From positions 168,132 to 232,131 of the forward strand of contig JAFKGI010000008.1 of NCBI GenBank assembly GCA_017307785.1: a DNA stretch of 64,000 bases, in the 5' to 3' direction. The position numbers and the translations under genes are program-made. The DNA comes from Vulcanimicrobiota bacterium (GTDB taxonomy: Bacteria > Vulcanimicrobiota > Xenobia > Xenobiales > JADMJV01). This document shows, piece after piece, positions 42,821 to 51,718 of this stretch. Each line of letters begins with the position of its first letter. Position 1 is the first letter of the stretch. Under the pieces are notes generated by a model, which worked only from the letters and a program-made list of their open reading frames with translations, searched no databases and was not told the DNA's origin.

Positions 42821-43692
42821 ATTTTGAGGTACCGGTTGACGGAAACCAGACTGCCCAGGGCGCCCACCAGTCCTCCTAAGATCAAGAGGAGGGGATAAAG
42901 CCATTCGCCGAGCTGCTCGCCCGGCAGACTGGGCAGGAAGGGAAGAGTATCGGTCATCCATTCGGCCAGGCCTTCGTAGCCTGGGCTGAGCACAATGATG
43001 GCCAGGGCGCTGCCGGCCAGGCTCTGCACGATGCCCTCCAGTACGAAAGGCACCTGGATAAACCAGCGGGCCGCACCCACCATCTGCATGATCTCGATTT
43101 CCCGACGCCGAGCGAACACAGTCAGGCGGATGGTGTTGCCGACGACCGTGATGGTGGCCAGCACCAGCAGGCTGCTCACGCCGCCGCCGACCCAGGAGAC
43201 CGTATTGGACAGGTTGATCAACTTCTTGGCGATGTCTCCGCCGTATTTGACCTTGTAGACGCCCTTCTGTTTGAAGATCTTGTCAGCCACCGCCGCCAAA
43301 AAGCGCGCTTCGTCGACACGCACGTCGAAGCGGTCGGGCAAGGGGTTCTCGCCCACGTCCGAGAGCGAAATTTTGCCCTTCATTTCCTTTTGCAGCGCCT
43401 GGAAAGCGGCGTCCCGGTCGACGAAGCGGACCTGAGTCACGTGACCGATGGTCTGAATCTTCTTTTGCAGCTTTTCCAGGGCTTCGGGGGAGAGTTCGTC
43501 GTCCAGAAAGGCCACCACTTGAACCTGTTGAGTGAAGGCCTGGGTCCAGTTGTCGAGATTCAGCCAGAGCAGCGCGAAGCTTCCCAGGATGAGTTGCAAG
43601 ATCATGACGGTGGTGATGGCTGATATGGTCATCAGCGGGCTGCGGCGCAGATTGATCAGGACTTCGCGCAGGAAATAGACGGTCGGTCCCAT
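42817..43692 (-). CDS. ftsX: Cell-division ABC transporter permease FtsX
   Basis: A 291-residue membrane protein with four helices and a large periplasmic loop after the first (about residues 48-165), the loop that binds EnvC-type hydrolases. Typical pieces are VYFLREVLINLRRSPLMTIS, NTIRLTVFARRREIEIMQMV (cytoplasmic coupling segment with the family's RREI.IM..VGA) and a C-terminal LVGALGSLVSVNRYL. It shares one base with ftsE upstream and four with the EnvC-like gene downstream, so the three are translated in step. Confidence 0.94.
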   Translation of the reverse strand: MGPTVYFLREVLINLRRSPLMTISAITTVMILQLILGSFALLWLNLDNWTQAFTQQVQVVAFLDDELSPEALEKLQKKIQTIGHVTQVRFVDRDAAFQALQKEMKGKISLSDVGENPLPDRFDVRVDEARFLAAVADKIFKQKGVYKVKYGGDIAKKLINLSNTVSWVGGGVSSLLVLATITVVGNTIRLTVFARRREIEIMQMVGAARWFIQVPFVLEGIVQSLAGSALAIIVLSPGYEGLAEWMTDTLPFLPSLPGEQLGEWLYPLLLILGGLVGALGSLVSVNRYLKI

Positions 43693-44522
43693 CAGGCTTT
43701 GGCCTCCGACTGAGCGGCGTACATTCCCCGCTCTTCGTCTCGTAGAATGGTGCCGCGCTGCATCACCAGCACGCGTTTTCTCATGACGTCCACGATCTGA
43801 GAGTTGTGAGTGGCCACGATGACGGTCGTGCCGGAGGCGTTGATTTGCGAAAGAGTTTGCATGATGTCCCAGGAGGTGTCGGGGTCGAGGTTTCCGGTGG
43901 GTTCATCTCCGATCAGGAGAACGGGGTTGTTGACCAGGGCGCGGGCGATGGCCACACGCTGCTGCTCGCCGCCGGACATTTCCCCGGGAAGGCGGTGGGA
44001 TTTTTCGCCCAGACTGACCATCTCCAAAGCGCGCAGCACGCGCGGGCGGATGTAGCGATGATGGACTCCGGTTACTTCCAGCGCGAAAGCGACGTTTTCA
44101 TAGGCCGTTTTGTGCGGCAGAACCCGGAAGTCTTGAAAGATGACTCCAAGCTTGCGGCGCAGGTAGGGGACCTGATGTTTCTTCAACTCGGCGATGTCCT
44201 GGCGGTCCACATAGACAGCCCCGGTGGTTGGCTCCAGTTCGCGGTGAATCATCTTCAGCAGGCTCGATTTGCCCGAGCCGGTGCTGCCGACCAGAAAGAC
44301 GAATTCTCCCTTGCGCACCACCAGATTCACGTCTTTGAGCGCCTGCACGCCGTTCGGGTAGGTCAGGTTGACGCTTAGATACTCGACCATCGGGTCGCCC
44401 GTGGGTTCCTCGATGGGTGCGGGAGCGGGTTCCGGAATCTTCTCGGGCTCTCGCTCCAAAATGGGCTTGGGGTCGAGCAGCGAGGCCGGCTCGTCCAGGA
44501 GCTCTTCTTCAGAGTCGGTCAT
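43692..44522 (-). CDS. ftsE: Cell-division ATPase FtsE with an acidic N-terminal extension
   Basis: A 276-residue ATPase. The usual FtsE start would be residue 45 ([20 protein letters not shown]); here 44 acidic, proline-rich residues precede it ([20 protein letters not shown]). Walker A is [15 protein letters not shown], signature [17 protein letters not shown], Walker [15 protein letters not shown]. It drives FtsX and thereby wall hydrolysis at the septum. The ATG at 44522 overlaps the csaB end by 14 bases, which supports the long form, although translation could also begin at residue 45. Confidence 0.93.
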   Translation of the reverse strand: MTDSEEELLDEPASLLDPKPILEREPEKIPEPAPAPIEEPTGDPMVEYLSVNLTYPNGVQALKDVNLVVRKGEFVFLVGSTGSGKSSLLKMIHRELEPTTGAVYVDRQDIAELKKHQVPYLRRKLGVIFQDFRVLPHKTAYENVAFALEVTGVHHRYIRPRVLRALEMVSLGEKSHRLPGEMSGGEQQRVAIARALVNNPVLLIGDEPTGNLDPDTSWDIMQTLSQINASGTTVIVATHNSQIVDVMRKRVLVMQRGTILRDEERGMYAAQSEAKA

Positions 44523-45684
44523 TCGTTTCCAGCTCCCCGATAGCTTCTTGAATGGATTTGGTGCGGGCTAACGCCAGTGCCGCCCGAGTGGTTCCCTGGG
44601 CGGCATTTTCCATGGCCTCCACCTTGGGACGCGCGGCCTGACGGGCCTGATGGCGTCCGTTCAGCAGATGCTGCAGGGCCGTGAAGAGGCTCTGACTGGA
44701 AAGATCTTCAAGTTTGAGCGGCACCGCCCCTGCCCGACGGGCGAAGCGTTCGACCTTGGGGTCGTAGCTCAGGCCCAGGCAGGGCACCTGGGCTCCCGCC
44801 GCCAGGATGAGCGAGTGCAATCGCATTCCCATGATCAAGTCGCAGCAACGTAAGAAGCCCGCCACCTGAGCCGGCTGCCAGGAAGGGTCGAGCAGGCTCG
44901 CGGGGGCGGTCATTTTTTCTTTCAGCTGGCGGCAAACTTCCAGGTCTTGCTCGGGATGAAAGGCCATCAGGACGTAGCGGGCCTGGTGCTCGTCGTGAAA
45001 GCGTTGCAGTCCTTCGGCCACGGCCTCCAGGTTGAAATTGGGCCAGGGGCGGACGGTGACGGCGACCAGCGGGCCACTGCCCTGATGTTTGCCGGTGGGG
45101 CCGTCCAGGCGAGAGATTTCCCCGCTAAGTCCCTCTTTCTGGAGCAGGTCTCCCAGTTCTTTGGGGGGGCAGGGAGGGAGCAATAGGGCCGGGTCCGAGG
45201 TGACAAAAGCCGGCACCTTGTCGCCCGCAAGTTTGCGGAAGTCGTTCAGGGAGTCCTGGTCGCGAAAGGTCGCCAGGCTGACCGAGTGGCTCATCCAGCG
45301 ACACAGTCGCTGCCCCCAGGGCGTGCGTACCGGTCCAAAGCCCTGGGCATAAAGGAAGGTCGGCTTACCCAGCAGGGCGGCCAGTCGGATCAGGCCCAGA
45401 TAGTAGACCACGCTGCCCACGCCGGTCGAGTCCTGGATCAGGCCCCCGCCGCCCGAGACAAGCAGGTCGGTCTGTCGCAGGGCGCTCAAGATGGCCGGTA
45501 ACTTTTTGCGCGGGACGGTTTTTACGCCCAGTTTGCGTGCTCGCTCCGGCGAGGCGACCAGCGCGGTGAGTTCGACTTCCGGGCAGTGCTTGCGGAAGTT
45601 GTGCACCATGGCTTCAAAGATCGCCTCGTCTCCGAGGTTGTCCAGGCCAAAGTAGCCGGACAGCAGTATTCTGGGCGCTTTCAT
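44509..45684 (-). CDS. csaB: Polysaccharide pyruvyl transferase CsaB
   Basis: A 391-residue GT-B-like transferase. The ATG at 45684 gives MKAPRILLSGYFGLDNLGDE, the standard CsaB start (SGYFGxxNxGDEA); an upstream in-frame extension crosses the grpE promoter region and is rejected. LLVSGGGGLIQDSTGVGSVV, FLYAQGFGPVRTP and MGMRLHSLILAA are family motifs. CsaB adds ketal-linked pyruvate to cell-wall polysaccharide, the anchor for SLH-domain S-layer proteins. It leads an operon with ftsE-ftsX-envC, tying wall modification to division. Confidence 0.92.
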   Translation of the reverse strand: MKAPRILLSGYFGLDNLGDEAIFEAMVHNFRKHCPEVELTALVASPERARKLGVKTVPRKKLPAILSALRQTDLLVSGGGGLIQDSTGVGSVVYYLGLIRLAALLGKPTFLYAQGFGPVRTPWGQRLCRWMSHSVSLATFRDQDSLNDFRKLAGDKVPAFVTSDPALLLPPCPPKELGDLLQKEGLSGEISRLDGPTGKHQGSGPLVAVTVRPWPNFNLEAVAEGLQRFHDEHQARYVLMAFHPEQDLEVCRQLKEKMTAPASLLDPSWQPAQVAGFLRCCDLIMGMRLHSLILAAGAQVPCLGLSYDPKVERFARRAGAVPLKLEDLSSQSLFTALQHLLNGRHQARQAARPKVEAMENAAQGTTRAALALARTKSIQEAIGELETNDRL

Positions 45685-45773
45685 GGGCCTGCTATTGGAG
45701 TCCGTCCGAACTTTTCCTTCGTAAGAAGGAGGCTGGGGAAGTCGACGGAAGATCCGAACCCGCGACCGAGATA

Positions 45774-45789
45774 TCGGACTTAAGTCCGA
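45774..45789. promoter_or_regulatory. Perfect 16-bp palindrome upstream of grpE
   Basis: TCGGACTTAAGTCCGA reads the same on both strands and ends 12 bases before the grpE ATG, in the gap shared with csaB on the other strand. It does not match the CIRCE sequence, and no hrcA gene is visible. It is a candidate operator or a short hairpin masking the ribosome-binding site. Confidence 0.6.
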
Positions 45790-45801
45790 GGCGGCGCCAG
45801 G

Positions 45802-46938
45802 ATGGGATTGGGAGGATTGGGTTTGAGCGAAGAGGCAAAGCCGGCAAAAAAAATTAAGCCTCCTTCTGCGTCGTTCTTGAAGAGTAAGGAAGTCAGTCCC
45901 TCGTCCGAAAGTCTGCCGGTGGTATCCGAGCCCTCTGCCGAGGGTTTGTTGGGCGCCCCCTCGGTTGAAGTTCCCGCGGATGACGAACTCTTTAGCGTTC
46001 CCGCACCGGAGCCGGAGGCCGAGAAGCCGCCGATCCCCCCACCCTCTGCGCCTGCCGTGACGGCCGCCCCGGCGCCTGAGCCGGACAAGGTGGAAAAGCC
46101 CGCCGAAAGCGCGGGCGGGGAGTCGACTCTGGCCGAGCGTCTGCAGGCCGAGCTCCGAGAGTTGCGAGACATCGTGCACGCTGTGGAGTCGCTGGCCTAT
46201 CTGCGCAACCGCGTGGCTCGCGCTCTGGACGAAGGCGCCGATGCCTTGACTTTGGTAAGCTTCTATCGATTGGTGGCCCGCTCTCTTTCCGAGCAGACCG
46301 AGCAGGCACGCCGCGACTTCGAGCAGCAGCGCAGCAAGGTCGGCAAGCTGGAGTTGGAGTTGGCCACGGCGGTTGCCACCGGGGCAGTCAGTGAGGCCCC
46401 AAGCGCGCCAGCCAGGCAGGCGGCCACCGGGATCTCCGAAGAAGCCGAGTCTCGCATCGCCAAGCTGGAATTGGAAGTGGTCCAGGCCAATGAGCAGCGC
46501 GAAAAGCTGCTGCTCGACTTCAAGAACATGCGCGAGCGCACTCAGAAGGACCTGGATATCAAAATTTTCCGGGAAAAGGAAAAGTTCTTCGGAAACTTTC
46601 TACCGGCCCTCGATGCCTTCGACCAGGCCCAGCGGACGGGCGCCGGTGCCACCGATGTGGCCTCGGTCGTTCAGGGCTACGGCATGATTTACGGGATGAT
46701 CCTCGACGCCATGGCGGGTGAAGGTCTGGAGCCTGTGGATATTTCGGGCGTCTTTGACCCGCGCTTCCATGAGGCGGTGGGCGAAGTCGAAAACAACCAG
46801 AAGCCGGACCAGCATGTCTACGATGAGTTGCAGCGAGGCTATCGCCTGGGAGAGCGCCTGATTCGTCCGGCGATGGTGCGCATCTCGCGAAATCCGAGCG
46901 GCATCATCGAGCCCCCTCCCGAAGCGGCTGAAGGCTGA
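45802..46938 (+). CDS. grpE: GrpE nucleotide-exchange factor with long N-terminal extension
   Basis: A 378-residue protein, about twice the usual GrpE length. The conserved part is residues about 210-365: a long helix (IAKLELEVVQANEQREKLLL, FKNMRERTQKDLDIKIFREK), then FLPALDAFDQAQ, the beta-wing region and FDPRFHEAVGEVENNQKPDQ with a final RLIRPAMVRISRNPS. The first 200 residues add a Pro/Glu/Ala/Ser-rich tail and an extra helical stretch. GrpE releases ADP from DnaK. It opens the run grpE-dnaK-dnaJ-prmA-rsmE. Confidence 0.92.
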   Translation: MGLGGLGLSEEAKPAKKIKPPSASFLKSKEVSPSSESLPVVSEPSAEGLLGAPSVEVPADDELFSVPAPEPEAEKPPIPPPSAPAVTAAPAPEPDKVEKPAESAGGESTLAERLQAELRELRDIVHAVESLAYLRNRVARALDEGADALTLVSFYRLVARSLSEQTEQARRDFEQQRSKVGKLELELATAVATGAVSEAPSAPARQAATGISEEAESRIAKLELEVVQANEQREKLLLDFKNMRERTQKDLDIKIFREKEKFFGNFLPALDAFDQAQRTGAGATDVASVVQGYGMIYGMILDAMAGEGLEPVDISGVFDPRFHEAVGEVENNQKPDQHVYDELQRGYRLGERLIRPAMVRISRNPSGIIEPPPEAAEG

Positions 46939-47107
46939 CAAGGGAAGCGAAGTTTGGCAACGAACGGGTATAACGATCAAAGCTCAGTTCGCGAAAATTG
47001 GGTGGATCGAGCAGTCAAGGCGGGGATAGAGTTGGAAACGCGTTGGGTCGGAACTACCGGATTCCCACAGAATCTGGGGTTCCAGGTGCGAGGAGGAAGC
47101 ACAAGTC

Positions 47108-48997
47108 GTGAGTAGCAGTAAAATCGTCGGCATCGACCTGGGGACTACGAACAGTCTCATTTCGATCGTCGAGGGCGGTCAGCCCATCGCTATCCCCAGT
47201 GCCGAGGGAGACTATCTTTTCCCGTCGGTGGTGGGTTTCTCGCGCTCGGGCGAACGACTTGTCGGCTCGGTCGCCAAGCGTCAGGCTATCTCCAATCCCG
47301 AGCGCACCATTATCTCGGTTAAGCGCCACATGGGCACCGATTTCCGCTTTACCTGCGACGAGAAGTCGCACTCTCCCCAAGAAATCTCCGCTATGATTCT
47401 GCAGAAGGTCAAGGCGGACGCTGAAGCTTACCTGGGTTTCCCGGTCGAGAAAGCCGTCATTACGGTTCCCGCCTATTTCAATGACTCCGAGCGACAGGCG
47501 ACCAAAGACGCGGGCGCGATCGCCGGCCTGGAAGTCGTCCGAATCATCAACGAGCCTACGGCCAGTTGTCTGGCTTACGGTCTGGATAAGACCGAGAAGC
47601 AAGAAACCGTGCTGGTTTGGGATCTCGGCGGCGGCACCTTCGATGTCAGCGTCCTCGATCTCGGTGGCGGTGTCTTTCAGGTCAAGGCGACCGCCGGCAA
47701 CAACCGGTTGGGCGGCGATGACTGGGACCAGCGCATCATGGACTGGCTGGTGGAAGAGTTTAAAAAGCAGTTCCAGATCGACTTGCGCACCGACCGCGTC
47801 GCCATGCAGCGCCTCAAGGAAGCCTCGGAACAGGCCAAGATTCGCCTTTCCCAGGAAACCAGCACCCACATCAAGCTGCCTTTTATCGCCGCCGACGCGT
47901 CTGGTCCGAAGCATCTCGACGTGGAGTTGTCTCGCTCCAAGTTCCAAGAATTGACCCACGATCTGGTGGAAAAGACGGTGGAGCCCGCGCTGACCGCGCT
48001 GGAAGACGCCGGCATGTCCAAGTCCGAGATCGACAAGGTTTTGCTGGTGGGCGGCTCGACTCGAATGCCGGCCATCCAGGACAAAGTGCGAAGCCTGTTC
48101 GGCATCGAGCCGTCGAAAGAAATCGACCCGGATAAGGTGGTCGCGCTGGGCGCGGCCGTGCAGGGTGCCGTGCTTTCGGGCGAGGTCAAGGACATGGTGC
48201 TGCTCGACGTCACTTCGCTGTCGCTGGGCATCGAGACGGTGGGCGGTGTCTTCACCAAGCTCATCGAGCGCAATACGCAGATTCCCGTGGCCAAGACCCG
48301 TGTCTTCACCACCGCTGCCGACGGTCAGACGGTCGTGGAAGTCCACGTGCTCCAGGGCGAACGCGAACTGGCTGCGCACAACAAGTCGCTGGGGCGTTTC
48401 GAACTCCGGAACATCCCGCCGGCGCCGCGCGGTGTGCCTCAAATCGAGGTCACCTTCGACATCGACGTGAACGGCATCGTGAACGTCTCGGCCAAGGACC
48501 TGGCGACCAACAACAAGCAAAAGATCGTGATTCAATCGCCGACCAACCTCACGCAAGAGGAAATCAACGCGATGGTTAAGGACGCGGCCATTTACGCCGA
48601 AGAGGACGCCAAGCGGCGTACCGAATCGCAGGCCCGTAACAAGGCCAACATCGAGTTGGACACGGCCGAGCGCCAGTTGCGCGAACTGGGCGAACAGATG
48701 AGTTTCGAGCAACAGAAGCGTCTGCGCGACTCCATCGAGCGTCTGCGCGGTTCGCTGCAAACCTACGATACCGAAAAAATCAAGGAAGACACCAAGGTCC
48801 TGCAGGACGCCATGTATGCTGTTTCTACCGAAGCCTACATGTCGGTCGGCGGCGAGAAGGCTCAAGAGGCCGCTCGCAAAGCCGGTTATACGCCCACCGT
48901 TACCTCGGGAGCGACGGCTGGCGGGGAGGCCGGAGCTGAGGGTGGCGGCGCCGAAGAGCCGAGCGATCAGGATCTGTTCGGGTGGTTCCAGCAATAG
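47108..48997 (+). CDS. dnaK: Hsp70 chaperone DnaK
   Basis: A 629-residue Hsp70 with a GTG start preceded by GAGGAGG. ATPase-domain signatures are [37 protein letters not shown] and [17 protein letters not shown]. The linker has [17 protein letters not shown] and the substrate domain [16 protein letters not shown]. The helical lid follows, with a Gly/Ala/Glu-rich tail ending DLFGWFQQ. A 169-base gap separates it from grpE; no clear promoter was recognised there. Confidence 0.98.
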   Translation: MSSSKIVGIDLGTTNSLISIVEGGQPIAIPSAEGDYLFPSVVGFSRSGERLVGSVAKRQAISNPERTIISVKRHMGTDFRFTCDEKSHSPQEISAMILQKVKADAEAYLGFPVEKAVITVPAYFNDSERQATKDAGAIAGLEVVRIINEPTASCLAYGLDKTEKQETVLVWDLGGGTFDVSVLDLGGGVFQVKATAGNNRLGGDDWDQRIMDWLVEEFKKQFQIDLRTDRVAMQRLKEASEQAKIRLSQETSTHIKLPFIAADASGPKHLDVELSRSKFQELTHDLVEKTVEPALTALEDAGMSKSEIDKVLLVGGSTRMPAIQDKVRSLFGIEPSKEIDPDKVVALGAAVQGAVLSGEVKDMVLLDVTSLSLGIETVGGVFTKLIERNTQIPVAKTRVFTTAADGQTVVEVHVLQGERELAAHNKSLGRFELRNIPPAPRGVPQIEVTFDIDVNGIVNVSAKDLATNNKQKIVIQSPTNLTQEEINAMVKDAAIYAEEDAKRRTESQARNKANIELDTAERQLRELGEQMSFEQQKRLRDSIERLRGSLQTYDTEKIKEDTKVLQDAMYAVSTEAYMSVGGEKAQEAARKAGYTPTVTSGATAGGEAGAEGGGAEEPSDQDLFGWFQQ

Positions 48998-49024
48998 GAG
49001 CTTCCTTAAGCTCCGGAGGGCCCC

Positions 49025-50173
49025 ATGAGTCAGAAAGATTACTACCAGATCCTGGGCGTCGCGCGCGACGCCGATAAGAGTGATATTAAGCGTGCTTTCA
49101 AGCGCCTTGCTCGCGAAAACCATCCTGACGTAGCCGAAGACAAGGCCGCGGCAGAGGTCAAGTTCGGCGAGATCAATGAAGCCTATTCGGTTCTCAGCGA
49201 CGACGAGAAGAAGGCCTACTACGATCGTTACGGTCATGCTCCCGGCGCCAATCAGGGCGACCCCGGTGGCGGCTTTGGCGGTGGGGGCTTTGGCGGCGGC
49301 GGTTTCGGCGGGTTTGGCGACCTTTTCGAGTCGCTCTTTGACCTTGGCGGTGGCGGAGGCCGCCGTCAGCAATCGCGTCCTGCCCGCGGTGCCGACTATC
49401 GGATGGGCATGCGACTCACTCTGGAAGAAGCTTTCGAGGGGGTCACCAAGGAAGTCGAGTTGACCTCGGACGTCAACTGCTCCAGGTGTGACGGCAAGCA
49501 GACGCTGGAAGCGGATGGATTTGCCCAGTGCACCACTTGCCACGGAACGGGGCAACTGCATCAGCAGGTGCGCACGCCGTTTGGCGCGTTGACTCAGGTG
49601 GTGCCCTGCGGTGCCTGTCAGGGTCGCGGTCGCACGCTGAAGAAGCCTTGCCCTGACTGTCAGGGACGCGGCAGCGTGGAAAAGAAGCGAGCTCTCCAGG
49701 TAAAGGTGCCGGCCGGTATCGACACAGGAAAGCTGATTCGTATGCCCGGCGAGGGAGCCCCCGGCAATCTGGGCGGTCCCTCCGGCGATCTTTATCTCGC
49801 TATTGAGGTCGAAGCTCACAAGACCGTAGAGCGCCGTGGCAACGATCTCTTCACGAAAAAATCGATCTACTTCACCGACGCTACCCTCGGTGGCGAAGTC
49901 ACCGTGGACGTTCTGCTGGGCCAGACCGAAACGCTCAAAATTCCCGCCGGAACCCAGAACGGAACGGTCTTCCGATTCAAGGGCAAAGGAATGCCCAAAC
50001 TCGATCGCAGCAGTCGCGGGGACCTCAATGTCATGGTCGAGGTCATCGTGCCCACCAAGCTCAACGCCAAGCAGAAGAAACTCCTCAAAGAATTCGCAGA
50101 AGCGGGATCTCAGGACGCCGAGCCGGCCAGCCTGTTTGACAAAATCAAGGACGCTCTCTGGGGGGGTCATTGA
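49025..50173 (+). CDS. dnaJ: Hsp40 co-chaperone DnaJ
   Basis: A 382-residue type I J-protein. The J domain (1-70) has the HPD loop in RENHPDVAED. A Gly/Phe-rich linker (about 75-115) contains a GGGFGGG-type run. The zinc-binding domain has CSRCDGKQ, CTTCHGTG, CGACQGRG and CPDCQGRG, where the first repeat ends in Gln not Gly. Two C-terminal beta domains follow. DnaJ delivers unfolded clients to DnaK and stimulates its ATPase. The stop overlaps the TTG of prmA. Confidence 0.98.
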   Translation: MSQKDYYQILGVARDADKSDIKRAFKRLARENHPDVAEDKAAAEVKFGEINEAYSVLSDDEKKAYYDRYGHAPGANQGDPGGGFGGGGFGGGGFGGFGDLFESLFDLGGGGGRRQQSRPARGADYRMGMRLTLEEAFEGVTKEVELTSDVNCSRCDGKQTLEADGFAQCTTCHGTGQLHQQVRTPFGALTQVVPCGACQGRGRTLKKPCPDCQGRGSVEKKRALQVKVPAGIDTGKLIRMPGEGAPGNLGGPSGDLYLAIEVEAHKTVERRGNDLFTKKSIYFTDATLGGEVTVDVLLGQTETLKIPAGTQNGTVFRFKGKGMPKLDRSSRGDLNVMVEVIVPTKLNAKQKKLLKEFAEAGSQDAEPASLFDKIKDALWGGH

Positions 50174-51006
50174 CCTCGGTTGACTGGCTGGAGGTTCGCG
50201 TCAGCGGACCGGCCGAGCTGGTTTCCTTTGTCGAAGTCGCCCTGCAGTCTCAGGGCTTTCCAGGCTGGGTAGACGAGGAGCCCTACGAGGGCTTCGGCTA
50301 CTTGCTCTATCTGCCTCAGGAACCGGGCTGGCAAGAACGACTGGCCATGTTGCAAAGCTCCTTTGACGAGGTCAAGGTGACCACCGGTGGCCAGGTTCGC
50401 GATGAGGATTGGGCCGAGAACTGGAAGAAGTTCTACCATCCTTTGGAAGTCGGCCGCCAGCTGGTGATCTGCCCGTCCTGGGAAGAGTTTTCTCCCCGAC
50501 CCGAGCAGAAAGTCGTCATCCTGGATCCGGGCAGTGCTTTCGGCACGGGCTACCACTGGAGCACTCGGCTGTGCCTGGAGTTCCTGGAAGACGTGGCCCC
50601 CCGTGAGCCCATGCTCGATCTGGGCACGGGTTCCGGCATTCTGGCCATCGCCGCCCACAAGCTGGGCGTTCACGACATTCTGGCCGTGGACAACGATCCG
50701 GTGGCCGTCAAAGTGGCTCGCGAGAACGTCGAGATCAACGGCGCGTCGATTCGCGTGGAACTGGCTTCCAAGGCGGCGCCCGAGGGCTATGCCCTGGTCA
50801 CGGCCAACTTGATCGCCTCCATTCTCAAGGAGATGGCGGCGGATTTGTTTGCCTGCCTGGCTCCGGGCGGACTTCTCATCTGCGGCGGCATCATCTGTGA
50901 GCGTAAGCATGAGGTCATCGAGGCGTTGCAATCCGCCGGTCTGGTACTGAAGGCCGACAAAGAACGCGAGGAATGGGCCAGCCTGCTGCTGGAGCGTCCT
51001 CAGTGA
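50170..51006 (+). CDS. prmA: Ribosomal protein L11 methyltransferase PrmA
   Basis: A 278-residue methyltransferase with a TTG start overlapping the dnaJ stop. The N-terminal substrate-recognition domain (about 1-75) leads to EDWAENWKKFYHPLEVGRQL, then VVILDPGSAFGTGYHWSTRL, MLDLGTGSGILAIAAHKLG (SAM motif I) and VTANLIASILKEMAADL (NLI-type motif). PrmA trimethylates L11 on the large subunit. The pairing prmA-rsmE after dnaJ is common in bacteria. Confidence 0.94.
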   Translation: MTSVDWLEVRVSGPAELVSFVEVALQSQGFPGWVDEEPYEGFGYLLYLPQEPGWQERLAMLQSSFDEVKVTTGGQVRDEDWAENWKKFYHPLEVGRQLVICPSWEEFSPRPEQKVVILDPGSAFGTGYHWSTRLCLEFLEDVAPREPMLDLGTGSGILAIAAHKLGVHDILAVDNDPVAVKVARENVEINGASIRVELASKAAPEGYALVTANLIASILKEMAADLFACLAPGGLLICGGIICERKHEVIEALQSAGLVLKADKEREEWASLLLERPQ

Positions 51007-51701
51007 ACAACCCTCGAGTTTACGTGGACCCTCCGCTGCAGGAAGGTCAACAGGTGGCTCTCGACCCCTCCACTTCTCACCATCTGATGCGGGTTTTGCG
51101 TCTCAATGTCGGGCAGATCATCACCGTCTGTGACGGTCAGGGCAACGACTACCGAGCCACTTTGTTGCCGCCGCGAGGAACGGGCCGTCAGCAACAGGTC
51201 TGGGTGACTCTGGGCTCCTGTCAGCCGAACAAGGCGGAACATGCCCACGCTCTTCACATCGGCGTGGCTCCCATCAGCGGAGAGCGTTTCGAGCGGATGC
51301 TGGAGCAACTGGCGGAAATGGGCGTTGTCTCGGTGACCCCTTTGCTAACCGAGCGCACCAACGTGCGCCAGATCAGCGAGCCGAAGCTACAGCGCTGGCG
51401 GCGCGTGGCTACCGAAGCTTCGCAACTGGCCGGTCGCGGCAGCCCTCTACGGATCGCCGCGCCGATGCGGCTGGTGCAGTTTCTGCAGACGGCCGATGAC
51501 GGCTGCTTGCTCCATCAACTGGCCGCGCCCGCTCCCGTTACTTTTGAATATAACCACTTAGCCGTGGGACCCGAAGGTGGGTTCACCAATGCCGAGGTCT
51601 CCATGGCCGGCGGACGCGGCTGGCACTGCTGGTCGTTGGGTCCGCGAAATCTGCGGGTCGAGACGGCCGCCCTGGTGGGCGCGGTCCTGTCCTTGCACTG
51701 A
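51003..51701 (+). CDS. rsmE: 16S rRNA m3U1498 methyltransferase RsmE
   Basis: A 232-residue SPOUT methyltransferase. The GTG at 51003 overlaps the prmA stop and gives NNPRVYVDPPLQEGQQVALD, the N-terminal PUA-like domain with SHHLMRVLRLNVG. The SAM knot has LGVAPISGERFERMLEQLAE-like start (IGVAPISGERFERML), LLTERTNVR, ATEASQLAGRG and VGPEGGFTNAEVSM with LGPRNLRVETAAL. It methylates N3 of U1498 in helix 44. Confidence 0.94.
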   Translation: MNNPRVYVDPPLQEGQQVALDPSTSHHLMRVLRLNVGQIITVCDGQGNDYRATLLPPRGTGRQQQVWVTLGSCQPNKAEHAHALHIGVAPISGERFERMLEQLAEMGVVSVTPLLTERTNVRQISEPKLQRWRRVATEASQLAGRGSPLRIAAPMRLVQFLQTADDGCLLHQLAAPAPVTFEYNHLAVGPEGGFTNAEVSMAGGRGWHCWSLGPRNLRVETAALVGAVLSLH

Positions 51702-51718
51702 ACTGGAGGTCCTATCTG

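Noticed and set aside
45684..45802. CIRCE heat-shock operator
   Set aside because: The TTAGCACTC/GAGTGCTAA arms are absent; the palindrome present has a different sequence.
44509..46179. A longer csaB start reaching to 46179
   Set aside because: The extra 165 codons lie antisense to grpE and the family start SGYFGLDNLGDE begins at 45684.
47054..50170. A 1038-codon open frame antisense to dnaK and dnaJ
   Set aside because: It lies wholly opposite two certain genes, has no recognisable domain and is a typical antisense frame of GC-rich coding DNA.
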